Assembly: GCA_002314775.1 (NCBI GenBank)
Contig: DCHE01000038.1
Coordinates: 31,690-57,031 of the forward strand
Length of the DNA stretch: 25,342 bases
From: Lachnospiraceae bacterium UBA1760
GTDB lineage: Bacteria > Bacillota > Clostridia > Lachnospirales > Lachnospiraceae
Reading direction: 5' to 3'
Part shown: positions 8,198 through 17,121 of the stretch, one piece after another
Layout of the letters: every line of letters starts with the position of its first letter
Numbering within the stretch: position 1 is the stretch's first letter
Program-made: the position numbers and the translations under genes
The notes under the pieces: generated by a model
Seen by the model: the letters and a program-made list of their open reading frames with translations, nothing else
Told to the model about the DNA's origin: nothing
The model's database searches: none

Positions 8198-9415
8198 ATG
8201 AAGGTATCAGAAACAGGACTTAGTAAAGAAGAGTTAAAAGATTTAGCATCGAAATATATGAATGAAACCTTCAAGAGATTTGACTTCATAGCAGATTCTG
8301 GAAATGGAATGTATATAACTGCTGAAAATGGTGACAAGTATCTTGATTTTATGGGTGGTATAGCAGTAAATGCTACTGGCCACTGCAATAAGAGAGTAGT
8401 TGAGGCAATCAAGAAGCAGGCCGAGACCATGATTCATGCTTCAGGCTACTGCTATACACTTCCACAGATTATGCTTGCAAAGCTTATCTGTGAATCAATT
8501 GGAATGGACAAGATTGTATATCAGAACTCAGGAGCTGAGGCTAATGAGGCAATGATAAAGCTTGCCAGAAAGTTTGGAACAGACAACTACGGACCAGAAC
8601 GTTACAAGATTGTAACTGCTGCAAACAGCTTCCACGGAAGAACTATGGCAACACTTTTCGCGACTGGTCAGCCTAACTCTGCAATTCAGAATGGTTATGC
8701 TCCGATGATTCAGGGCTTAAGCTACGCTGAGTACAATAATCTCGAATCCTTCAAGGCTGCCTGCGATGAGAACACTATAGCTATTATGGTAGAGCCTATT
8801 CAGGGAGAGGGCGGAGTTATTCCTGCAACTAAGGAATTCTTACAGGGACTTCGTGACTTCTGTGATGAGAAGGGAATGCTTCTTCTTTTCGATGAGGTCC
8901 AGACAGGCTGGGGACGTACAGGAGAGCTTATGGGTTATATGGCATATGATGTTAAGCCAGACATCCTCTCAATGGCTAAGGCTATGGGTGGTGGAATGCC
9001 AATCGGTGCAATCTGTACAACAGATAAGATAATTAAATCATTTGGCCCTGGTGCACATGGAACAACCTTTGGTGGAAATCCAGTATGCTGTGCAGCAAGC
9101 TACGCAGAGATTACAGAGATTATCGAGAATAAGCTTTGCGATAATGCAAGGGAAGTAGGAGACTACTTCAGAAATGAATTAAAGATGCTTCCTTCTGTAA
9201 AGGAGGTTCGTGGTATGGGTATGCTCATCGGAGTTGAATTTGATAAGGATATCGCAACAGAAGTAAAATACCTTGCAGCTGACAAGGGACTCCTTATCAC
9301 AGCAGTTCGTCCATCAGTAATACGTATGGCACCAGCCCTTAATGCCACAAAGGAAGATTGTGACAAGGCATTTGAGATACTCAATCAAACTGTAAATGAA
9401 GTACTTTCAAAATAA
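8198..9415 (+). CDS. Class-III aminotransferase, acetylornithine aminotransferase-like
   Basis: A PLP-dependent aminotransferase of about 405 residues in the ArgD/ornithine-aminotransferase group. Visible family marks are FMGGIAVNATGHCNKRVVEA near the N-terminus, the cofactor-phosphate region QNSGAEANEAMIKLARK, FHGRTMATL, VEPIQGEGGV and LLFDEVQTGWGRTG. The Schiff-base lysine is in SMAKAMGGG (Lys261 from this start), followed by HGTTFGGNPV. The most likely reaction is transfer of an amino group between N-acetylornithine and 2-oxoglutarate, but related aminotransferases for GABA or other omega-amines look alike. No other arginine gene is present. ATG codons occur at 8192 and 8198. AGAGG (8185-8189) is ideally spaced (8 nt) only for the second, so I chose it. 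Confidence 0.88.
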   Translation: MKVSETGLSKEELKDLASKYMNETFKRFDFIADSGNGMYITAENGDKYLDFMGGIAVNATGHCNKRVVEAIKKQAETMIHASGYCYTLPQIMLAKLICESIGMDKIVYQNSGAEANEAMIKLARKFGTDNYGPERYKIVTAANSFHGRTMATLFATGQPNSAIQNGYAPMIQGLSYAEYNNLESFKAACDENTIAIMVEPIQGEGGVIPATKEFLQGLRDFCDEKGMLLLFDEVQTGWGRTGELMGYMAYDVKPDILSMAKAMGGGMPIGAICTTDKIIKSFGPGAHGTTFGGNPVCCAASYAEITEIIENKLCDNAREVGDYFRNELKMLPSVKEVRGMGMLIGVEFDKDIATEVKYLAADKGLLITAVRPSVIRMAPALNATKEDCDKAFEILNQTVNEVLSK

Positions 9416-9443
9416 TTAATATATAAAACCGGAGGCATTATAA

Positions 9444-10823
9444 ATGGAAAGAGAAAACGCCTGGAAAAAATATACAGATAAGGAAATGTCAGAGCTTAAT
9501 ATGCTCTGCGAGGAGTACAAGATATTCCTTGATGAGGGAAAGACAGAAAGAATGTGCCTTAAGCTTGCAGTAAAGATGGCAGAGGCAGCAGGCTATGTTA
9601 AGCTTGATGATGTAATTAAGGCTGGAAAAAAGCTAAAAAAGGGCGACAAGGTTTACAATGTATGCATGGAAAAAACTATTGCACTGTTTGAGATTGGCGA
9701 TATGCCACTTGAAGAGGGCATAAATATACTAGGAGCACATATTGACAGTCCACGTATGGATATTAAGCAGAATCCACTTTATGAGGATGCAGACTTTGCA
9801 TATCTTGATACTCACTATTACGGAGGAATCAAGAAGTACCAGTGGGTTACACTTCCACTCGCAATTCACGGAGTTGTTGCATTTACGGACGGAACTGTTA
9901 AGGAGGTGCATATTGGAGATGACGAGGAGGATCCAGTATTCTGTATTTCAGATTTGCTTATCCATCTTTCTTCGGAGCAGCTCGAGAAGAAGGCCAATAA
10001 GGTGATTGACGGCGAGGGACTTGATCTTTTATGTGGTTCAATGCCACTTAAGGGCGAGGAGAAGAATGCTGTGAAGGCAAACTGTCTCAAGCTTCTCGAG
10101 GAGAAGTACGGCATGAAGGAAGAGGACTTTATGTCAGCGGAGCTTGAGGTGGTGCCAGCTGGAAAAGCCAGAGACCTTGGATTTGACAGAAGTATGGTAA
10201 TTGCCTACGGTCAGGATGACAGAGTTTGTGCCTTCACATCACTTTATGCAATGCTTAAGGTTACAGATGTCAAGAAGACTACCTGTACACTTCTTGTTGA
10301 TAAGGAGGAGATTGGCTCAGTTGGAGCAACAGGTATGCAGTCTAAGTTTTTTGAAAATACAGTGGCAGAGCTGATTGAGCTTACAGGTGATTACAGCGAG
10401 CTTAAGCTTAAGAGATGTCTGAAGAATTCAAGTATGCTCTCATCAGATGTAAGTGCTGGCTTTGATCCACTTTATTCTTCAGCATTTGATAAGAAGAATG
10501 CTGCGATGTTTGGGCAGGGAATGGTATTTAACAAGTTCACTGGTGCCAGAGGAAAATCAGGCTCAAATGATGCAAATGCAGAGTATGTCGCAAGAGTCAG
10601 AGGAATACTTGAAGGTAATAATGTTTCTTACCAGACAGCTGAGCTAGGTAAGGTTGATATCGGCGGTGGAGGAACTATCGCATACATTCTTTCACTGTAT
10701 GGAATGGAAGTTATTGATTGTGGAGTGGCAGTACTCAGTATGCACGCTCCATGGGAGATTACCTCAAAGGCAGATATATATGAAACAGAAAAGGGATACG
10801 AGGCATTCCTTAAGGAGGCCTAA
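9444..10823 (+). CDS. M18 family metallo-aminopeptidase
   Basis: The 459-residue protein is a full-length member of the M18 (aminopeptidase I/aspartyl aminopeptidase) family: cytosolic, two-metal enzymes that trim N-terminal residues from peptides. Candidate metal and catalytic positions are in GAHIDSPRMD (His99, Asp101), DKEEIGSVG (Glu288-Glu289), SSDVSAGFDP and SMHAPWE (His434), in the usual order. A long insert between the first and second blocks is the normal dodecamer-forming domain. The ATG follows GGAGG (9431-9435). It lies 28 nt after the aminotransferase gene and is likely cotranscribed. Its last ~44 nt appear to overlap the start of the downstream sensor gene in another frame. Confidence 0.93.
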   Translation: MERENAWKKYTDKEMSELNMLCEEYKIFLDEGKTERMCLKLAVKMAEAAGYVKLDDVIKAGKKLKKGDKVYNVCMEKTIALFEIGDMPLEEGINILGAHIDSPRMDIKQNPLYEDADFAYLDTHYYGGIKKYQWVTLPLAIHGVVAFTDGTVKEVHIGDDEEDPVFCISDLLIHLSSEQLEKKANKVIDGEGLDLLCGSMPLKGEEKNAVKANCLKLLEEKYGMKEEDFMSAELEVVPAGKARDLGFDRSMVIAYGQDDRVCAFTSLYAMLKVTDVKKTTCTLLVDKEEIGSVGATGMQSKFFENTVAELIELTGDYSELKLKRCLKNSSMLSSDVSAGFDPLYSSAFDKKNAAMFGQGMVFNKFTGARGKSGSNDANAEYVARVRGILEGNNVSYQTAELGKVDIGGGGTIAYILSLYGMEVIDCGVAVLSMHAPWEITSKADIYETEKGYEAFLKEA

Positions 10824-13800
10824 TTCAGGAAAAATAATTGCATATATCCAGATTATGGCATGTGTTCTCACATGCCTTTTTGGAATTATGGGAAAAGAAA
10901 ACCCTGCATATGCGAAGGAGGACGGATTCGAGTCCGGATATATGCAGACAATCTTCAACGAGGAAAATGGACTTGGAAGCGTTGAGGTTCAGTGTATATA
11001 TCAGACAGAATCAGGTCATATCTGGATAGGAACAGATGGCGGACTATACAGATACAATGGATCTGAATTCAAGATAATGAATCTCTGGAATACTGAGAAG
11101 GCTGACGTGTATTCAATCAATGATGTATTTCAGGATGGACAGGGAAGATTTTTTGTGGCGACCAATAACTATGGACTGTTTGTTCTTGAGAATTCAGCCT
11201 TCACCCATTTTACAGATGATTATTATGAAGGTCTTAAGTGTACAAGGAAGGTTGTTGAGCTTAACGGAGGCATATACGTTGCAGCCAATACGGGTCTTTA
11301 CTACCTGAATGAGGAGACTAAAAGACTAGTTGCTGTTGAGGGTACAGAAGGAAAAAGCATAACAGACATTACAAGTAACAATGGAAAAATCTGGGGAATT
11401 ACTGAAAACGGCGAAATTTTCAGCTACAATGTCGAAAACTCAGTCAGTTATATTGATTCTACAGCATATACAAATGATGAGCTTACCTGCATCTATGCAA
11501 GAGATGATAAGATGTATATTGGTACAAATGGTACCGACGTCATCTTTGTCAGAGATGAGACATCATTTCAGATTATTAAATCCTACAAGGAAGGTATAAA
11601 TTTTATCTATGGTGATGATGAGGACAGAGTATTTGTTCTCGCAGATAGTGGAGTGGGCTATTTTGACAGGATAAACTTCTTTAATTCCTTGAATAATTTA
11701 CAGTTAGACAGCTATTTTTCTGGAATGATGAAGGATTACGAAGGTAATTACTGGTTTTCATCTAACAGAAAGGGAATTCTGTTTATGGGCTTTTCAAAGT
11801 TTACTGATTTTGGCCTTTTATACGGCTTAGGTTCAAAGCAGGTAAACTGTATGTACGAGAATGGAATAAATAAATACATTGGTTCTGATGACGGACTAAT
11901 GATTCTCGGCGCAAGTAATCAGATAGTTAAAAATGAGCTTACAGATTTTTTGAAGGGCGCAACAATAAGAGACATAAATCAGGATAAGAGCGGAGCACTA
12001 TGGATTAGCACCTTCCGAAGAAGTGGTATAGTGAAGTACTCTGATTCAGGTGAAATAATAACAATCGGAAGGGGAGCCGGGCTTCCAACCAACAATATTA
12101 ACTGCACCGCAATGCTTGGAGACGACGGAGTGGTTGTTGGAACCTCCGAGGGACTTAGTATAATTAAAAATGACCAGGTTGTTATGAATTACTCGCCAGC
12201 AAATGGTATGGCTTACTCAAATATCATCTCACTTCTGGTAGACGGAGAGGATATTTACGCAGGCTCAGATGGTGGCGGATTATATGTAATTAAGGACGAT
12301 ATGCTTTCGGAATATACTGAAAAGGAGGGCTTAAGTTCAAATACTGTTACCACGATAAAAAAGGGTAATAATGGAATATACATTGGAACGGACAATGGTA
12401 TCTGTGTATTCAATGAGGCCATAAGACCACTTAGTAATATTGATTACTCAAACAGTATCTACGATATGATAATTGATGACCAGAAAATCTATATCATTGG
12501 CTCGAAGGGAGTGCTCTGCACAACAGAGGAGGATATTCTCAGCACTGAACCAATTAAAGAAAGATATTTATCGAAGGGTGACGGCATTCAGAAAACAATA
12601 TCACTGAGTCATAAAACTATATTGGATAAAAATGGAATATTATATATTCTCTGTGACGAGGGTATATACAGTCTTGATACAAATAATATCCCTGTAAATG
12701 ACAACAGTCCTAAGCTTATTGTTTCAGAGGTTGACGTTGATGATAAGGTATATTCCTTTGATTCAATTGACGAAAAGCTTACAATACCAAGGGATGCAAA
12801 GAAGGTATCGATTTCCTTTGGTGCTCTTTGCTATAGCAATAGAGAAAACGTGAGAGTTGAGTATAAGCTTGAAGGCTTCGACAAAAGTCCAATAGTGATT
12901 TCAGGTACTGACAGTATGCAGGCGGTTTACACAAACCTTGATGGTGGAGATTACACCTTCACTATAAAGGTGGTAAATAGTGATGGAATTGAGTCTGAAG
13001 TGGTCAAAAGCTTTAAGCTTACCAAGGAATCTAGTTTGTTTGAGAAGAGAACCATAATAATACTGATTGCAGCAGGCTTTATAATTATACTTGTTCTTGT
13101 ACTTTTCATATCAATGAAATTTAAGAAGACAGTTACGGGTAAGGAGAAGGAGATTCTTGAGCTTTCAAAGGAGCATGAGGATGTGCTTAAGAAAAGTACC
13201 GCCAAAACGGATTACCTTGCCAATATCAGTAATGAAATTAAAATTCCTATGAACGCTATTATATCTCTCTCGGAGAAGATGCTGAAGGATTCAGAGGGAG
13301 ACCCGGTATATCATGATGATTTGACAAAAATAGTAAGCTCTGGAAATCAGATTATCGATAAGGTTGACAGTATCATTTTGCTTGCAAGACTGGAGTCAGG
13401 AAGAGTTCCATCAGTTAATCAGTCATACTCAATCACAACCCTTGTATGTGATTTGTCCGACAGACTTATAAATGAACTATCCGACAGACCGGTTAAGTTT
13501 TTTGTTGAAATTGGTGAGAATATTCCAGATATTCTTTCAGGTGATTTCGATAAGATTAAGGATATACTTCTTATACTCCTTGACAATGCACAGAAGTATA
13601 CCAAGGAGGGATCCGTGATTCTTTCTGTGGACTGTTATCAGTTTGATACAGAGGAAAAGGAAGATAACAAGGAGGTTAATATTGTATTCTCAGTTAGTGA
13701 CACGGGAGTAGGTATTCAGGAGGATAAGCTTGGTAAAATCTTCGAGGGTTATAATATTTCTGAGAGTGGAAAGCCTAGTGGGGGAATTAACCTTGCTATT

Positions 13801-15135
13801 GCAAAGAAGCTTGCAGAGATTCTTGGTGGAGATATCTCGGTTGAGAGTACCTATGGAGCAGGTTCACTTTTTACACTTTCTATAACACAAAAGCTTCCAA
13901 GCTCAAATGTATTTACCTCTGAGGAGAGTGTGCAGGTTATCTCAAAGGAGGAGGCTGAGAGAATGTGGACTCCGGATATCAGTGCTCTTCTTGTAGATGA
14001 TACAGAGGTTGCAAGAACAGGAGCCTTATCAGTACTTAACCAGCTTGAGATGAAGGTTGACATAGCGACAAATGGAGTCAGCGCTATCGATATGGTTATG
14101 AATAACAGATATGACGTTGTATTTATGGATATGTCAATGCCGGTTATGAACGGTAAGGATGCAATGGAGGAAATCAGAGAATTTGAGGATGAATACTTCA
14201 AAAAGCTTCCGATTATTGCAATGTCAGAGGATGCTGTCTATGAGGAAAGAGATAAGGTTATAGAGAGTGGATTTACAGATATGCTGATAAAGCCTATCGA
14301 GATAACTAACCTGGCTGCAGTGTTATCAGCATATATGCCTGTCGAGAAGATAAAACAGAAAACAAACAATATGCTTCAGTATATCAAGGAGTCAAGATAT
14401 AAGGATGGACTTACAAGACTTCAGGAAACGCTGGATGTACCAAAGATTCTCGATAAAATTGGTGGAAGTATTGATGTGTATAACAAGATACTTTTTTCCT
14501 TCTACAACACAAACCTTAATGAGGAGGAGCTTCTTTCTGGAATGCTAAAGCATGATTTCAGAAGCTTCAGAATAAGAATTCACAATATAAAAACTGGTAG
14601 TATAAATATTGGTGCAACGGAGCTCTCAAAGATTGCAGGGCGCGTGGAGTCTGCTGTCAATATTGGAAACAGGGAGTACGCAGAGAATAACCTGAATCAT
14701 CTCATCAGAGAGATGAAGAAGGTCATGGAGGCCTTGTATATATACCTTAGCTTTGTGGAGAATGAAAAGGGTATTACCGATCATGAATTTGCAATTAGAG
14801 CCGCAAGAAGAAAGGATGACAAGAAGGAGGCAGAGTCTCATATTGAGGAAAATGCGCTGTCATCAGAGCTGGATGTTGCAAAGGAGGATGCACAGTCAGA
14901 GAAGAAGGAGCCAGAGCAGGCTGTTATTGATGGAGAACTTCTTATTGTGATAAAGAAACATATCAGAGATAAAAAGTACGATAAGATTAAACCACTTATG
15001 GATGAACTAAAGATTAAACAATATGTATCGGAGGACAATGAGTTCGTTGAGGTACTCACTGAGATGATAAGTGAAAAGAATTATGATGAGGCTGATGAGA
15101 TTCTCGATACATACATAAGTCTTAAGAGCGTTTAA
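10780..15135 (+). CDS. Propeller-type hybrid sensor protein with degenerate kinase core, receiver and HPt domain
   Basis: A membrane-anchored sensor of about 1450 residues. After a signal-like helix comes a long extracytoplasmic region of regulator-propeller repeats (about 50-640; IWIGTDGGLYRYNG, IYAGSDGGGLYVI, IYIGTDNGICVF), a Y_Y_Y domain (about 648-745) and a transmembrane helix (about 759-780). Then follow a HisKA-like helix, an ATPase domain with N box DNAQKYTKEG and DTGVGI, a receiver with Asp1117 (VFMDMSMP) and Lys (LIKPI), and an HPt domain with His1268 (RIHNIKTGSINIGA). The kinase H box reads NISNEIKIPMNAI: Asn818 replaces the phospho-acceptor His. No DNA-binding domain follows. The frame is open far upstream. 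ATG at 10780 (AAAGG nearby) gives a charged n-region before the hydrophobic helix; ATG at 10855 gives 1426 residues but has no ribosome binding site. Confidence 0.88.
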   Translation: MKQKRDTRHSLRRPNSGKIIAYIQIMACVLTCLFGIMGKENPAYAKEDGFESGYMQTIFNEENGLGSVEVQCIYQTESGHIWIGTDGGLYRYNGSEFKIMNLWNTEKADVYSINDVFQDGQGRFFVATNNYGLFVLENSAFTHFTDDYYEGLKCTRKVVELNGGIYVAANTGLYYLNEETKRLVAVEGTEGKSITDITSNNGKIWGITENGEIFSYNVENSVSYIDSTAYTNDELTCIYARDDKMYIGTNGTDVIFVRDETSFQIIKSYKEGINFIYGDDEDRVFVLADSGVGYFDRINFFNSLNNLQLDSYFSGMMKDYEGNYWFSSNRKGILFMGFSKFTDFGLLYGLGSKQVNCMYENGINKYIGSDDGLMILGASNQIVKNELTDFLKGATIRDINQDKSGALWISTFRRSGIVKYSDSGEIITIGRGAGLPTNNINCTAMLGDDGVVVGTSEGLSIIKNDQVVMNYSPANGMAYSNIISLLVDGEDIYAGSDGGGLYVIKDDMLSEYTEKEGLSSNTVTTIKKGNNGIYIGTDNGICVFNEAIRPLSNIDYSNSIYDMIIDDQKIYIIGSKGVLCTTEEDILSTEPIKERYLSKGDGIQKTISLSHKTILDKNGILYILCDEGIYSLDTNNIPVNDNSPKLIVSEVDVDDKVYSFDSIDEKLTIPRDAKKVSISFGALCYSNRENVRVEYKLEGFDKSPIVISGTDSMQAVYTNLDGGDYTFTIKVVNSDGIESEVVKSFKLTKESSLFEKRTIIILIAAGFIIILVLVLFISMKFKKTVTGKEKEILELSKEHEDVLKKSTAKTDYLANISNEIKIPMNAIISLSEKMLKDSEGDPVYHDDLTKIVSSGNQIIDKVDSIILLARLESGRVPSVNQSYSITTLVCDLSDRLINELSDRPVKFFVEIGENIPDILSGDFDKIKDILLILLDNAQKYTKEGSVILSVDCYQFDTEEKEDNKEVNIVFSVSDTGVGIQEDKLGKIFEGYNISESGKPSGGINLAIAKKLAEILGGDISVESTYGAGSLFTLSITQKLPSSNVFTSEESVQVISKEEAERMWTPDISALLVDDTEVARTGALSVLNQLEMKVDIATNGVSAIDMVMNNRYDVVFMDMSMPVMNGKDAMEEIREFEDEYFKKLPIIAMSEDAVYEERDKVIESGFTDMLIKPIEITNLAAVLSAYMPVEKIKQKTNNMLQYIKESRYKDGLTRLQETLDVPKILDKIGGSIDVYNKILFSFYNTNLNEEELLSGMLKHDFRSFRIRIHNIKTGSINIGATELSKIAGRVESAVNIGNREYAENNLNHLIREMKKVMEALYIYLSFVENEKGITDHEFAIRAARRKDDKKEAESHIEENALSSELDVAKEDAQSEKKEPEQAVIDGELLIVIKKHIRDKKYDKIKPLMDELKIKQYVSEDNEFVEVLTEMISEKNYDEADEILDTYISLKSV

Positions 15136-15172
15136 AAAAATAATTGTATTTTTTTTAGTGCATTTATTTACA

Positions 15173-15238
15173 AAAGGGTACAGCTAATATATACTCATCT
15201 TGGATGGTATTCAAGGAGTATTTGAAGCTGTACCCTTT
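15173..15238 (+). other. 66-nt compound hairpin upstream of the pan operon
   Basis: A perfect 13-bp outer stem (15173-15185 with 15226-15238; starts AAAGGGTACAGCT) encloses a 6-bp middle stem (15191-15196 with 15216-15221) and a 7-bp inner stem with one G-U pair (15199-15205 with 15209-15215) around a GGT loop. It lies in the 188-nt gap between the sensor gene and the panG-type gene. T-rich tracts flank it on both sides (eight T at 15149-15156; TTTGTAATTT after it), so it may terminate transcription, but the downstream T-run is broken. Three nested helices are more than a simple terminator needs. The rest of the gap (15239-15323) is AT-rich, with no promoter I can call with confidence. Confidence 0.6.
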
Positions 15239-15323
15239 GTAATTTAATAGAAACATCACACCTTATATTTCCTTTATTATTAATTGGCGTTGATTAACAG
15301 ATTGAAGAAAGAGAGGTGGTTGT

Positions 15324-16208
15324 ATGAAGATTGGATTTATAGGCGCAGGCCGCGTGGGCTTTACCTTAGGGAAGTACCTTAAAATAAATGGCCAGTCTGT
15401 AACAGGCTACTTCTCAAGAGACCCAAATCATGCGAAGGAAGCTGCGGAATTTACTGATACTTTGTACTACAATGATGTGAGCAAACTGATATTAGACAGT
15501 GATGTTTTATTTCTTACAGTGAGTGATAATGCTATAGCTACGGTTTTTGAAGAGCTTAAGCAGTATGACTTAAGTGGGAAGCTTCTTAATGGAAAAATAC
15601 TCTGCCACACCAGTGGCGCCATGTCCTCGGAGGTGTTCACCGATTCAAAAAAACTGGGGATTTATGGTTATTCAATCCATCCAATATATTCTTTCAGCGA
15701 TAAGCTTGAAAGCTATAAAAAACTTAATACAGCATTTGTTACTCTTGAGGGTGATGAGAAATACTTAAGCTTTTTCGAGAACCTTTTTTCTGGCTGTGGC
15801 AATAAAACTGCAGTAATAAAAAAAGAGACGAAGTCTAAGTATCATGCGGCAGCAGTATTTGCCAGTAATTTCTGCTGTGGAATCATTGAGGAGGCAGTAA
15901 AGCTGCTTAGTGAATGCGGGTTTAAAAGAGAGGAAGCATTCGAGGCACTGAAAGGGCTTTTTATAGGGCAGTCATCAAATATTGAGACTTACGGTTATGT
16001 AAAAGCACTAACTGGTCCTATTGATAGAAATGATACCCAAACGGTTGAAAAACACTTAGCTGTATTAGAGGGTGAGGACAGACTTTTATATAGTCTTCTT
16101 GCCAAAAGGGTAATTGATGTTGCCAGGGAAAAGAACAAGGATACCGATTACACAGGACTTCAGTCACTGATTGACGAGGTACCAAAAAAGGGAGGTAAAT
16201 TATTATGA
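15324..16208 (+). CDS. panG: Rossmann-like DUF2520 protein, probable ketopantoate reductase (PanG type)
   Basis: The 294-residue protein starts with an NAD(P)-binding Rossmann motif (MKIGFIGAGRVG, Gly7/Gly9/Gly12). It continues with a dinucleotide-binding domain, LFLTVSDNAI, HTSGAMSS and IHPIYSF, and then a helical dimerisation domain beginning near KYHAAAVFASNF, the pattern of Rossmann-like/DUF2520 proteins. Its stop overlaps the panB start (ATGA), so it is coupled to pantothenate synthesis. I infer that it performs the NADPH-dependent reduction of ketopantoate to pantoate. An alternative reductase named PanG is known in Francisella and Enterococcus faecalis. My assignment to that family comes from recollection and context, not from a search. 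No panE or ilvC is in the window. The start follows GAGAGGTGG. Confidence 0.72.
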   Translation: MKIGFIGAGRVGFTLGKYLKINGQSVTGYFSRDPNHAKEAAEFTDTLYYNDVSKLILDSDVLFLTVSDNAIATVFEELKQYDLSGKLLNGKILCHTSGAMSSEVFTDSKKLGIYGYSIHPIYSFSDKLESYKKLNTAFVTLEGDEKYLSFFENLFSGCGNKTAVIKKETKSKYHAAAVFASNFCCGIIEEAVKLLSECGFKREEAFEALKGLFIGQSSNIETYGYVKALTGPIDRNDTQTVEKHLAVLEGEDRLLYSLLAKRVIDVAREKNKDTDYTGLQSLIDEVPKKGGKLL

Positions 16209-17032
16209 AGAACACAGTACTTACATTTCAGGAAGCAAAGGTTAAGGGCGAGAAGCTTTCAATGCTTACAGCCTATGATTATTCAACAGCAAAGCTCATG
16301 GACGAGACAGGGGTAAACTCAATTCTGGTTGGTGATTCACTTGGAAATGTAATGCTCGGATATGAGGATACAATCTCAGTTACCATGGAGGATATGATTC
16401 ACCACGGTGCTGCAGTTGCAAGAGGTGCAAAGAACGCACTTGTTATTATAGATATGCCATTTATGTCATACCAGACTTCAGTCTACGATGCAGTTGTAAA
16501 TGCAGGAAGACTTATGAAGGAGGGACGTGCCAATGCGGTTAAGCTTGAGGGCGGCCGTGAGGTTTGTGACAAGATTGAGGCAATAGTTGCGGCAGGTATT
16601 CCTGTATGTGCACACCTTGGTCTTACACCACAGTCAATCAATGCCTTCGGTGGCTTTAAGGTGCAGGGTAAGTCAGAGGCAGCAGCAAAGAAGCTTATAG
16701 AGGATGCAAAGCTTGTTGAGAAGGCAGGAGCATTTGCGGTAGTGCTTGAGTGCGTACCAGCAAAGCTTGCAGAGCTTGTTACTAAGTCAATTGGAATTCC
16801 AACTATCGGAATCGGAGCAGGAAATGGATGCGATGGCCAGGTTCTTGTGTACGCTGATGCGCTTGCGATGTTCAGCGACTTCAGACCTAAGTTTGTCAAG
16901 AGTTTTGCAAATGTTGGAGATATTATGCGTGAGGCCTTCAAGGCTTATGACGCTGAGGTTAAGGCAGGAACCTTCCCTGCTGAGGAGCACACCTACAAGA
17001 TTGCAGACGACGTGCTTGAGAAGCTTTATTAG
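16205..17032 (+). CDS. panB: 3-methyl-2-oxobutanoate hydroxymethyltransferase
   Basis: PanB (275 residues) makes ketopantoate from 2-oxoisovalerate and methylenetetrahydrofolate, the first committed step to vitamin B5. The sequence shows the family blocks in order: KLSMLTAYDYSTAKL, the metal-binding VGDSLGNVMLGY, MIHHGAAVARGA, IIDMPFMSY, NAVKLEGG, HLGLTPQSIN, the catalytic-region FAVVLECVP and TIGIGAGNGCDGQVLV. Length is normal for the family, which forms decamers. The start codon overlaps the upstream gene by 4 nt, and GGGAGGT just before it serves as ribosome binding site. The enzyme acts in the cytosol and supplies its product to the neighbouring reductase. Confidence 0.97.
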   Translation: MKNTVLTFQEAKVKGEKLSMLTAYDYSTAKLMDETGVNSILVGDSLGNVMLGYEDTISVTMEDMIHHGAAVARGAKNALVIIDMPFMSYQTSVYDAVVNAGRLMKEGRANAVKLEGGREVCDKIEAIVAAGIPVCAHLGLTPQSINAFGGFKVQGKSEAAAKKLIEDAKLVEKAGAFAVVLECVPAKLAELVTKSIGIPTIGIGAGNGCDGQVLVYADALAMFSDFRPKFVKSFANVGDIMREAFKAYDAEVKAGTFPAEEHTYKIADDVLEKLY

Positions 17033-17045
17033 GTGGAAGTATATT

Positions 17046-17103
17046 AGTTCGTATAGCTTCGCAATTATGAAGCTATACGAACTTTGAATACGAACTTTGA
17101 ATA
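17046..17103 (+). other. Intergenic hairpin with tandem 13-bp repeat between panB and panC
   Basis: A perfect 15-bp stem (17046-17060 with 17069-17083) closes an 8-nt loop. Its right arm runs into a perfect tandem duplication of TACGAACTTTGAA (17076-17088 and 17089-17101). The left arm segment AGTTCGTA can therefore pair with either copy. The following bases are A-rich (TAAAAAATA), so it does not look like a standard intrinsic terminator. It may stabilise the panB end of the message or attenuate downstream expression. Confidence 0.55.
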
Positions 17104-17121
17104 AAAAATATACATAAGCAT

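Noticed and set aside
10654..10779. Upstream extension of the sensor reading frame into the aminopeptidase gene
   Set aside because: The extension covers codons under the strongly conserved aminopeptidase C-terminus and has no signal-like N-terminus; it is an out-of-frame shadow.
15240..15323. Possible promoter for the pan operon (TATATT, TATTAT elements)
   Set aside because: No -35 element at acceptable spacing could be paired with either -10-like sequence.
16483..16941. 152-codon open frame on the minus strand opposite panB
   Set aside because: It is low-complexity (Ser/Ala/Pro-rich), has no ribosome binding site and mirrors the codon bias of panB; a shadow frame.
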